DNA of 59,673 nt from contig PWXV01000169.1 in the NCBI GenBank assembly GCA_003568415.1, forward strand, positions 1 to 59,673. Reading direction: 5' to 3'. The translations under genes and the position numbers were made by a program. Source of the DNA: Ignavibacteriales bacterium. GTDB taxonomy: Bacteria > Bacteroidota > Ignavibacteria > T3Sed10-11. Positions 45,599 through 52,565 of this stretch are shown piece after piece (position 1 is the stretch's first letter; every line of letters begins with the position of its first letter). The notes beneath the pieces are model-generated. The model was not told the DNA's origin. It saw only the letters and a list, made by a program, of their open reading frames with translations, and searched no databases.

Positions 45599-46420
45599 TT
45601 GAAAAAACGTTCATTCATAAAATCAATAACAACGTTTCTCGGTGGACTATTAACAGCCGGGTTGTCCTCAATCCAGGCAAGAGGCAACGGACAAGAGCTA
45701 CCTGAAATACCCGAGGACGAGGCAAACGATGCATTGGAACGTCCGTTGCATTCGTTTCTGAATAAATATGATATCGTACCGCGAAGAGGACGCCCGGCAT
45801 CATATATACGACCTCCGGGAGCGTTGTTGCATGAAAGAAGATTTCAATCGCAGTGTATAAGCTGCGGTGCATGTGTGAACGTTTGTCATATAGAGAAATA
45901 TAACGCAGTTGTTCTTGACGGTGCAGGCGATGTGAGAAATTTCGGAACACCGTATGTAAAAGATATGCGGGATTTCCCATGCACATTGTGTATGAAGTGT
46001 CCCGATGTTTGTCCGACCGACGCACTGTCGCCGATTGAAATAGACGATGTTGAGATGGGCATGGCATTAATTGACTATTCAATATGTCTCGGATGGAACG
46101 GTGATGTTTGCCTTTCGTGCAGTAAGGCGTGTCCGCTCGGTGAACGGGTATTTGATTTTTATCATGGTGAATGGGGAAATCAGCCCGATATCAATCAGGA
46201 TTGTGTCGGCTGTGGTTTATGTGTGAAGTTTTGTCCGGTAGGTGGTTCGGCTATCGCAGTCGTGACCCCGAAACAATATGAACAACTGAAGAATGAATTT
46301 TTACATGAACGGGATTCAATCCTTCAGATGGATCATATGGAGCGATACGATTTAATTTACGGTGAGAATTTACCAAAGCTAATGCAGCGGGGTACGATTG
46401 AAGAACGTTGGTATAACTAA
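45599..46420 (+). CDS. napG: Ferredoxin-type protein NapG
   Basis: A 273-residue periplasmic iron-sulfur protein that with NapH forms a quinol dehydrogenase feeding NapA. It has an N-terminal Tat-like segment (KKRSFIKS with a KR pair in place of RR) and four [4Fe-4S] motifs: CISCGACVNVCH, CTLCMKCPDVCP, a variant CLGWNGDVCLSCSKACP and CVGCGLCVKFCP. The start is a TTG at 45599 without a clear Shine-Dalgarno; no better start lies nearby. It overlaps napH by 23 nt. Confidence 0.9.
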   Translation: MKKRSFIKSITTFLGGLLTAGLSSIQARGNGQELPEIPEDEANDALERPLHSFLNKYDIVPRRGRPASYIRPPGALLHERRFQSQCISCGACVNVCHIEKYNAVVLDGAGDVRNFGTPYVKDMRDFPCTLCMKCPDVCPTDALSPIEIDDVEMGMALIDYSICLGWNGDVCLSCSKACPLGERVFDFYHGEWGNQPDINQDCVGCGLCVKFCPVGGSAIAVVTPKQYEQLKNEFLHERDSILQMDHMERYDLIYGENLPKLMQRGTIEERWYN

Positions 46421-47270
46421 ATTGTCCGTCATCAGACGAGCAGTAATGCTCGGTATCCTGACAGTGTTCGTTTTACAGTTTTTCAGGATTGATGCACTTA
46501 TCGGCGGATTATCCGGAGCTGATATATTCGGCATTATAAAGATGCTCGATGTATTTGCGTTTATCGAGACAGTTGCAGCATCGTTGAGCATTACATGGAC
46601 GGTAACAACGTCAGTATTGGCAGTTGTTATAATTTATCTGTTATTCGGCCGGTCATTTTGCGGCTGGGTATGTCCGTACGATCTGTTTTTTTCCTGGGTT
46701 CAAAAAATACGCCGGATTGTATTCCGGGCAAAAAGAAATAAACCCATTGTTGCTGAACGTGCGGGAAAACTACATAAAGCAGGATATATACTTATTGGAT
46801 TGCTGCTCATTGCATCAGTCATTATCGGGATACCGTTCTTTACAAAGTATTTTTCGCATTTGACGAATTTCTTCAGAATGATATCCACAGGTGTGTATTA
46901 TTCATCGGATGTGCCGGTGAGTGTCTACATGCTTGTTATCTCGGCGGGTATTGTTGCAGCGTTTTTAATTCTGGAATTGATATTTCCCCGCTATTGGTGT
47001 CGTTACTTTTGTCCGGTTGGCAAGGTGTACGGTGGTTTTAATAAAGTGAGCGTTATTAAATTGCGTTTTAAAGATATGGAAACCTGTACACAATGTTATC
47101 TCTGTCAGAGTAATTGCTATATGGATGTGCCGCTTACGGAATTCATCGATCAAATGAAAAATAACGAGGTGAAAACCGCGACACTGCGGTCAACCGATTG
47201 TATCTATTGTGGTTTGTGTGAGGAACATTGCGGTACCCAAGCGAATATAAAGATTAGTATGAAACCTTAA
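46398..47270 (+). CDS. napH: Membrane ferredoxin-type protein NapH
   Basis: A 290-residue inner-membrane protein with about four to five membrane helices. Two cytoplasmic Cys motifs (CGWVCPYDLFF and CRYFCPVGKVYG) and two C-terminal [4Fe-4S] motifs (CTQCYLCQSNC and CIYCGLCEEHCG) match NapH. It should oxidise quinol and pass electrons to NapG. The start is uncertain: TTG at 46398 keeps the basic N-terminus; other options are TTG at 46422 and ATG at 46446. Confidence 0.9.
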   Translation: MKNVGITKLSVIRRAVMLGILTVFVLQFFRIDALIGGLSGADIFGIIKMLDVFAFIETVAASLSITWTVTTSVLAVVIIYLLFGRSFCGWVCPYDLFFSWVQKIRRIVFRAKRNKPIVAERAGKLHKAGYILIGLLLIASVIIGIPFFTKYFSHLTNFFRMISTGVYYSSDVPVSVYMLVISAGIVAAFLILELIFPRYWCRYFCPVGKVYGGFNKVSVIKLRFKDMETCTQCYLCQSNCYMDVPLTEFIDQMKNNEVKTATLRSTDCIYCGLCEEHCGTQANIKISMKP

Positions 47271-47294
47271 AATCAATAAAAAAGTGAGGTTATT

Positions 47295-47549
47295 ATGATA
47301 GTCGCGAGTGGATTTGTTGAAGTCAATTCATCCGATGATGTAGTCAACGTCAAACATGAATTATTCGACCGCGGAATTGAAATCCCTGAAGGTGACAAGG
47401 AAAAACTGGTATTTCTGATCGAACGAGAGACTGAACCGGAAATTAAAAATCTGCTTCAAGAGATGCAGCATATTGAGGGTGTCAGATCGGTTTTTCTTAA
47501 TTATTACAGTTTACCCGGTGCCGATAAAGGACCCGATCTTCAGATTTAA
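47295..47549 (+). CDS. napD: NapD-type maturation chaperone
   Basis: An 84-residue cytoplasmic ferredoxin-like-fold protein. NapD binds the Tat signal of NapA and holds export until the cofactor is inserted. It begins MIVASGFVEVNSSDD and has the spaced IEGVRSVFLNYYSL strand of the family. Encoded between napH and the second nrfA with a GAGG site. Confidence 0.82.
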   Translation: MIVASGFVEVNSSDDVVNVKHELFDRGIEIPEGDKEKLVFLIERETEPEIKNLLQEMQHIEGVRSVFLNYYSLPGADKGPDLQI

Positions 47550-47593
47550 CATTGCTATGTAACAGTTAATTATATCATAGAAGGAGAACCACA

Positions 47594-48934
47594 ATGAGTG
47601 AAAATAAATCAAAGCGATACCTCATTTTCGGAGGTGTTGTAGTTCTGACAATTGCTGTACTTGCACTGCTGGTAACGATCATTGAACGTGTGCATGAAGG
47701 GCGGGTCGATTACTTAATGATCACCAAGATCGAGCCGCTTGAGCCCGATCCTGATAAATGGAAAGTAAATTTCACGAAACACTACGATGATTATATGAAA
47801 ACATACCGGACTGCCGACCTGGTCGATTATCCTAAGTTTGGAAAGTACGGTGGTCCCGTGCAGTTTTCAAAGCTGGAAGAATATGAACATCTGAAACGTT
47901 TGTGGGCCGGATATCCTTTTTCCCTTGACTATAATCAAGCGCGGGGTCATATGAATGCGCTGCAGGATATGCTTGATTCGGAGCGGTTGGGAGATGATAA
48001 ACCGGGCACCTGTATGAGCTGTAAGAGTCCGGAGGTGCCGTTGTTTATGGAGGAATACGGGATAGAAACATTTTACCGAACTCCTGTCCGAGAGCTCGTG
48101 GACGTCCATGGATTTGAACATTCAGTTTCCTGTGCAGATTGCCATGATGCAGAGACAATGGACTTAAGGATCTCCCGACCGGCGTTTACAGAAGCGATGG
48201 AACGGAGGGGAGTTGACCTGTCGCAGGCAACACGGCAGGAAATGAGAAGTTATGCTTGTGCACAATGCCATGTTGAGTATTATTTCAAAGGAGAGGGAAA
48301 TTATTTAACCTTCCCCTGGGATTACGGACTTACAATCGATGATATCGAAGAATATTTCGACGAGCGGGATTTTGCCGATTGGGTACATGCCGAAACCAAG
48401 GCACCGATGATCAAAATCCAGCATCCGGAATTTGAATTGTGGTCGACAGGTGTCCACAGCAGAGCGAATGTCTCCTGTGCGGACTGTCATATGACATATA
48501 AACGAGAAGGTGCCGTGAAAATAACCGATCACTGGATTCGGTCACCGTTGGTAAATATATCCCAATCCTGTCTCACATGTCATCGTCAGGATGAGGAGGA
48601 GATGCGAGACCGGGTAATTCAAATACAGGAACGTACCAAGAAATTGCTTGCACGAACGGAGGATGCATTGATCGATGCTATCGATGCAATAGTCGAGGCT
48701 ATGGAGGCAGGTGCAAGTGATGCGGCTCTGGAAGAAGCACGGCAATATCATAGAAGTTCACAAATTCGATGGGATTTCATTTTTTCGGAGAACAGTACCG
48801 GTTTCCATAGTCCGCAGGAATCCGCCAGAATACTTGGCGATGCCATCGATTATGCACGGAAAGCAGAGTTTGCCGCATTTCGTGCTATGGTGGGTGCGGA
48901 TCCAATACGAGTAACATTTCAAAATAACCAATGA
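47594..48934 (+). CDS. nrfA: Pentahaem nitrite reductase NrfA, membrane-anchored form
   Basis: A second ammonia-forming nitrite reductase, 446 residues. Haem sites are CMSCK (active site, about residue 138), CADCH, CAQCH (again CAQCHVEYYF), CADCH and CLTCH, with ENSTGFHSPQE near the C-terminus. The N-terminal hydrophobic helix (about 9-30) lacks a clear cleavage site or lipobox, so it is probably an uncleaved anchor. It differs widely from the first NrfA outside the motifs, so the two are old paralogues or separately acquired. It has GAAGGAG upstream and nrfH follows after 10 bp. Confidence 0.94.
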   Translation: MSENKSKRYLIFGGVVVLTIAVLALLVTIIERVHEGRVDYLMITKIEPLEPDPDKWKVNFTKHYDDYMKTYRTADLVDYPKFGKYGGPVQFSKLEEYEHLKRLWAGYPFSLDYNQARGHMNALQDMLDSERLGDDKPGTCMSCKSPEVPLFMEEYGIETFYRTPVRELVDVHGFEHSVSCADCHDAETMDLRISRPAFTEAMERRGVDLSQATRQEMRSYACAQCHVEYYFKGEGNYLTFPWDYGLTIDDIEEYFDERDFADWVHAETKAPMIKIQHPEFELWSTGVHSRANVSCADCHMTYKREGAVKITDHWIRSPLVNISQSCLTCHRQDEEEMRDRVIQIQERTKKLLARTEDALIDAIDAIVEAMEAGASDAALEEARQYHRSSQIRWDFIFSENSTGFHSPQESARILGDAIDYARKAEFAAFRAMVGADPIRVTFQNNQ

Positions 48935-48944
48935 GAAAATCGTT

Positions 48945-49382
48945 ATGAAAAAGTTACAAATGAGTTTGATTATCTTTATTGCGATTCTCATCGGTGCCGG
49001 TGCCTATACGGTTTATTATGGACAGGGATATTCATATCTCTCCGACGATCCATCTGCGTGTATGAATTGTCACGTTATGGAGGATATGTATCTTACCTGG
49101 GAAACATCATCACACCGGGATGTAACGTGTAACGAATGCCACGTACCGCACGGGTTTATCCGGCAATATACGGCAAAAGCTACCGACGGTATTTACCACG
49201 CAGCCGTGTTTACCTTTGATGAGCCACAGGTAATCCGTTTACGGGAGTCGCGCTATGAACGAATATCGGAAAATTGTATCCGGTGTCATGAGTCGATGGT
49301 TGCATTCATCAACCGGGGGGACGGACAACTTTGTACCGATTGTCATATAGGTGTAGGACATCCATTGCAGTATAAAAAATAA
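48945..49382 (+). CDS. nrfH: Tetrahaem quinol dehydrogenase NrfH
   Basis: A 145-residue NapC/NirT-family cytochrome with one N-terminal membrane helix (about 5-25). Four haem sites are CMNCHVM (residue 39, with the Met ligand spacing typical of NrfH), CNECH (about 62), CIRCH (about 111) and CTDCH (about 129). It anchors NrfA and feeds it electrons from menaquinol. The gene lies after nrfA here, the reverse of the common nrfHA order. Confidence 0.93.
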   Translation: MKKLQMSLIIFIAILIGAGAYTVYYGQGYSYLSDDPSACMNCHVMEDMYLTWETSSHRDVTCNECHVPHGFIRQYTAKATDGIYHAAVFTFDEPQVIRLRESRYERISENCIRCHESMVAFINRGDGQLCTDCHIGVGHPLQYKK

Positions 49383-49412
49383 TTTCGAGAATCGCATGTG
49401 ATTTAATTATAG

Positions 49413-49706
49413 TATAAAAATAACGACCTGCCGGATGCGGTCAGTCATAATACTGATAGATACGATTTATTTGTTTTTTTATGAACCACCTGCACGTATC
49501 CGGCATGGGACGTATATTCTCCGAGTTATATAACCTAACGCTCCGGCTATGGTTATATAAACGATGAGTTTCAGAACTCCTCCGGTCACGTACCGGAGCA
49601 CGGCAGCGAAGGAAACGCCGCTGCCTCCCGGCTTTGGAAAGGAGGAAACAGGAGGAAGCAGTAGGATTAAACCCTATCCTGGCCAAAGCCGGGATAGGGT
49701 TTTTTT
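49413..49706 (+). ncRNA. Structured leader RNA with alternative terminator/antiterminator
   Basis: A TATAAA at 49413-49418 is followed by a string of inverted repeats: TGCCGGAT (49429-49436) with ATCCGGCA (49498-49505), TTATATAACC/GGTTATATAA (49526-49560), GAGTT/AACTC, CTCCGGT/ACCGGAG (49580-49598) and GGCAGC/GCTGCC (49602-49625). TCCCGGCTTTGG (49626-49637) is the exact complement of 49683-49694, which is also the 3' arm of the terminator, so the two helices exclude each other. This is the layout of a riboswitch or attenuator. I do not recognise the class. The mobA gene downstream makes a molybdenum-cofactor-type switch the first candidate. Confidence 0.6.
49670..49706 (+). terminator. Rho-independent terminator within the leader
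   Basis: A 14-bp stem (AACCCTATCC..GGC with GCC..GGATAGGGTT, one G-T wobble) around a CAAA loop, followed by seven Ts. Its 3' arm can instead pair with 49626-49637. Confidence 0.88.
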
Positions 49707-49811
49707 ATGAAATGATATGTAACACGAAATGAAGCGAAGGAAGCGTGGTGGGATTTTCGCGTACTTACAAGAAACGAAAAACTTTTTCGACATACATCTA
49801 TTTTATAATCC

Positions 49812-49829
49812 GGCGAAAAATATTTCGCC
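49812..49829 (+). promoter_or_regulatory. Hairpin in the 5' untranslated region of the AhpD-like gene
   Basis: GGCGAAA and TTTCGCC form a perfect 7-bp stem with an AATA loop, 27 bp before the ATG and upstream of the GGAAGGA site. A TATAAT at 49804-49809 just before it could be a second -10 box, without a clear -35. It could affect translation or mRNA stability. Confidence 0.45.
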
Positions 49830-49856
49830 TTTACAGAAAATCGGAAGGATAACAAT

Positions 49857-50171
49857 ATGGAAGATTTGCCAAGACTCTTTAAAAAATTCAAGGAAGAAAA
49901 TCCGGAAATTACCGAATCGTACGAGAAACTCGGTAGTACTGTACACAATGCGGGTCCGCTGGACGATAAAACACGTGCTCTGATAAAAATTGCACTCTCA
50001 ACAGGTGCAGGACTCGAAGGTGCAGTTCACGCACATGTACGAAGAGCGCTTGCAGCGGGGATTACCAAAGAAGAAATATTACATACGATATTTCTTGCTC
50101 TTCCGACCCTCGGTTGGCCGAGAATGCACGCGGCATGGACCTGGGCCAATGATATCTTTGAAGACAGATGA
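49857..50171 (+). CDS. Carboxymuconolactone decarboxylase/AhpD-like protein
   Basis: A 104-residue all-helical AhpD-fold protein. It keeps the family pattern DDKTRALIKIALSTGAGLEG, AHVRRALAAGITKEEI and the C-terminal Trp-rich helix, but lacks the CxxC motif of peroxidase-active AhpD (the site reads GAVHAHV). A redox role of AhpD type is therefore unlikely. It overlaps mobA by 4 nt. Confidence 0.82.
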   Translation: MEDLPRLFKKFKEENPEITESYEKLGSTVHNAGPLDDKTRALIKIALSTGAGLEGAVHAHVRRALAAGITKEEILHTIFLALPTLGWPRMHAAWTWANDIFEDR

Positions 50172-50743
50172 CCAGGCGATATGATACCATATCTGCCGTG
50201 GTTCTCGCCGGCGGACAGAGCAGGAGAATGGGTGCAAATAAAGCGTTGCTCCGTATCGATGATATAACATTTATTGCACGTATTATCAATACTCTGCAGG
50301 AACGGTTCCCCGGGATTTATATCAGTGCGAATAAACAGGAGGAGTATGAAGTTCTCAAACGTCCTGTTATAACCGATATCTTTACCGGCTACGGACCTCT
50401 GGCAGGCATTCATGCTGCTCTGAATACAATTCCAACAAATTATGTATTCACTGTACCGTGCGATGTACCATTCATTTCAACCGGTGTCGTCGATATGCTT
50501 GTCGATGCAATAGAGTCCGATACTATAGTGATCGCATATGACGGTGAGCGTACACATCCGTTAATTGGAATATATCCCCGGTCGGCGTGTAAATCGCTTG
50601 AAGAATATCTGCAAAACAATGAAAGACAGGTTCACAAGTTTTTGGAAATGTCAAAACATAGACGAGTTGATATTGCAAAGTTTGCCGAAGCTGTAAAAAA
50701 TATTAATACCGTTGAAGAATATAAAAGGATAGTGGGGCGATGA
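50168..50743 (+). CDS. mobA: Molybdenum cofactor guanylyltransferase
   Basis: A 191-residue nucleotidyltransferase that attaches GMP to Mo-molybdopterin, giving the bis-MGD cofactor needed by NapA. The signature VVLAGGQSRRMGANKALL and the metal-binding VPCDVPFIS are present. It lies about 0.8 kb downstream of the nap/nrf unit and overlaps neighbours on both sides by 4 nt, so the four-gene unit is tightly coupled. Confidence 0.9.
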   Translation: MTRRYDTISAVVLAGGQSRRMGANKALLRIDDITFIARIINTLQERFPGIYISANKQEEYEVLKRPVITDIFTGYGPLAGIHAALNTIPTNYVFTVPCDVPFISTGVVDMLVDAIESDTIVIAYDGERTHPLIGIYPRSACKSLEEYLQNNERQVHKFLEMSKHRRVDIAKFAEAVKNINTVEEYKRIVGR

Positions 50744-52455
50744 ACTATAACCGTCATAATGATGTCTGGTTAAAAGCTGCCGTGATCGGGAGTGTCTGGG
50801 GTGCGTCGGAGATCGTCTTCGGAAGTTTTCTGCATAATCTGCGCATTCCCTTCAGCGGTAATTTGCTGACGGCAATTGGTATTATCATTATGATCGCCGG
50901 TCACCGGATGTGGCCCGAGAAAGGATTATTCTGGCGTGCTGGCCTGATTTGTGCAGCAATGAAAACCCTTTCCCCGAGTCCGGTTATCTTCGGTCCGATG
51001 CTTGCAATTTTTATGCAATCGGTTTCAATGCAGATCGGTGTTCTCCTTGGCGGCAGGACGGGGATCGGCTACCTCATCGGTGGCGGTCTTGCGATGGCGT
51101 GGAATATCGTTCAAAGAATTCTTACCGCATTGCTTGTATATGGTGCCTCTATCATAGAACTCTATCAAAGTCTTGTCGATTATCTCAATCAGAATATCGG
51201 AATACCGCTATCGGGATACTGGACACCGGTCGGGACATTGTTCGGATTGTTTTTTGCAGGAGGAGTGGTCGCTGCAACTGCGGGAATTCTTATCTCCCGG
51301 GCAGCATTATCAGGCAAAACCACCCTTAACTTTGGAATGCCTACCGATAAGGATTCACCAATGAAATCCTCGTTTGAGTCACATCAATCATTCTCAGCAA
51401 TCCGGTTGGCCGGAATTTTTGTATTATTATTCGGTGGCTTGTATGTAATATATGCATTTCCACTTTATGTCTCTGCAATGTATGTTGCAGGTTTTCTCAC
51501 ATTAATTACCCTGTACGACAGACGACTTATTTACCGCTTTGTGTACAAACCGGGGTTCTGGATCGGTTTGTTGATGATATCGATGCTGACCGGCTTCTTC
51601 CTGGGCGGTACAAAGGGAAACGCGGCTTTTACCATGGACGGGTTGCGTATTGGTATTGAAATGAATTTTCGTGCGATTGTCGTGGTAGCGGGATTCGGTG
51701 CTGTGAGTGTACAGTTGCGGAATCCTGTTCTCATGCAATGGTTCGAAAACAAACGGATGAAAAATTTCCTTTCCGCCGTGCGCGTTTCATTTCAGACGAT
51801 TCCGTTCATTATTGCTATGATACCGAAGGGAAGAGCATGGCGAAATCCGGTCACCGTTCTTTCGGGTCTGATACAACAGATGGACGACTACCTCGTAATG
51901 ATGAGAAAAGAACATCAAAAAAGAAATACGGTATTTATTGTTACCGGTAAACGGGGTACTGGAAAAACTACCGTTACCCGGCAGATCGTGGATAAACTGC
52001 GGGATAGCGGATATGCCGTGTCCGGAATAATCCAGCCTGAATATATAGCAAACGGTAAGCGTGCAGGATTTTATGTTGAAGATATAGCAACCGGTAAACG
52101 TTTACTATTATGTACACGCGATAGTTCAATATCAAACCGGAAGCCGGTATTGTTTAATTTCAGCAATGATGCTTTTACATTTGGTGAAGCAGCGCTCGCT
52201 GTTTCAAGGATACGTCATGCCGATATCGTTGCGATAGATGAGATCGGTCCGCTTGAACTTGAAGATCAGGGATGGTCGAATGCAATACATTCACTACGTT
52301 CGCAATGGTCAGGCCCGATGATCTGGGTGGTGCGTGAAAAATTGATCGATGATGTTGTGAAGAAATGGAATATCGAAGACTACACGGTCTTTGATATAAA
52401 TTATACGGATGTAATTACAATTGCAGTACATATAGAAGAAAAGATGAATAGTTAA
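50740..52455 (+). CDS. Membrane protein fused to a THEP1-like NTPase
   Basis: A 571-residue fusion. About residues 1-190 hold five to six membrane helices and resemble a small-solute membrane component. About 215-390 hold a second membrane block whose late part (EMNFRAIVVVAGFGAVSVQLRNP) recalls the transmembrane (T) component of ECF/CbiQ transporters. About 395-571 form a P-loop NTPase of THEP1 type with Walker A VTGKRGTGKTT and Walker B AIDEIGPLEL. No ABC signature is present. Translational overlap with mobA suggests a link to molybdenum or its cofactor. The domain readings are mine by eye; function is not established. Confidence 0.65.
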   Translation: MNYNRHNDVWLKAAVIGSVWGASEIVFGSFLHNLRIPFSGNLLTAIGIIIMIAGHRMWPEKGLFWRAGLICAAMKTLSPSPVIFGPMLAIFMQSVSMQIGVLLGGRTGIGYLIGGGLAMAWNIVQRILTALLVYGASIIELYQSLVDYLNQNIGIPLSGYWTPVGTLFGLFFAGGVVAATAGILISRAALSGKTTLNFGMPTDKDSPMKSSFESHQSFSAIRLAGIFVLLFGGLYVIYAFPLYVSAMYVAGFLTLITLYDRRLIYRFVYKPGFWIGLLMISMLTGFFLGGTKGNAAFTMDGLRIGIEMNFRAIVVVAGFGAVSVQLRNPVLMQWFENKRMKNFLSAVRVSFQTIPFIIAMIPKGRAWRNPVTVLSGLIQQMDDYLVMMRKEHQKRNTVFIVTGKRGTGKTTVTRQIVDKLRDSGYAVSGIIQPEYIANGKRAGFYVEDIATGKRLLLCTRDSSISNRKPVLFNFSNDAFTFGEAALAVSRIRHADIVAIDEIGPLELEDQGWSNAIHSLRSQWSGPMIWVVREKLIDDVVKKWNIEDYTVFDINYTDVITIAVHIEEKMNS

Positions 52456-52517
52456 AATATTTATTTGAGATGGAAGAAATGAAATACCGGAGAATAGGAA
52501 TCGTCAAATATCAATTC

Positions 52518-52544
52518 AACGCAGAGGCCGCAAAGAACGCAGAG
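52518..52544 (+). repeat. Two direct AACGCAGAG units upstream of the receptor gene
   Basis: AACGCAGAG occurs at 52518-52526 and 52536-52544, with GCCGCAAAG between. Similar Ade/Gua-rich 'CGCAGAG' arrays are common between genes in several phyla. It is the reason the upstream part of this open frame (NAEAAKNAEK) is not taken as coding. Confidence 0.55.
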
Positions 52545-52565
52545 AAAGCGATAATTTCTAAAACT

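Noticed and set aside
49481-49567. 28-codon plus-strand frame as a possible attenuation leader peptide
   Set aside because: There is no Shine-Dalgarno and no run of regulatory codons; the frame runs through the TTATATAACC hairpin. RNA structure explains the region better.
49640-49665. Small SRP RNA hairpin (GGAGGAAGCAG)
   Set aside because: It resembles the SRP helix-8 loop in a few bases, but the stem is too short and the GUCAGG side is missing.
49441-49686. 81-codon minus-strand open frame in the leader region
   Set aside because: It overlaps the inverted repeats and terminator, has basic low-complexity composition and no ribosome site.
49500-49706. Cobalamin riboswitch
   Set aside because: A TonB receptor downstream suggested it, but the conserved B12 box and the GGGAA/GGUG core were not found.
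52470-52565. N-terminal extension of the TonB receptor from the ATG at 52470
   Set aside because: This stretch encodes a repeat-derived NAEAAKNAEK segment and puts about 32 polar residues before an otherwise normal signal peptide.
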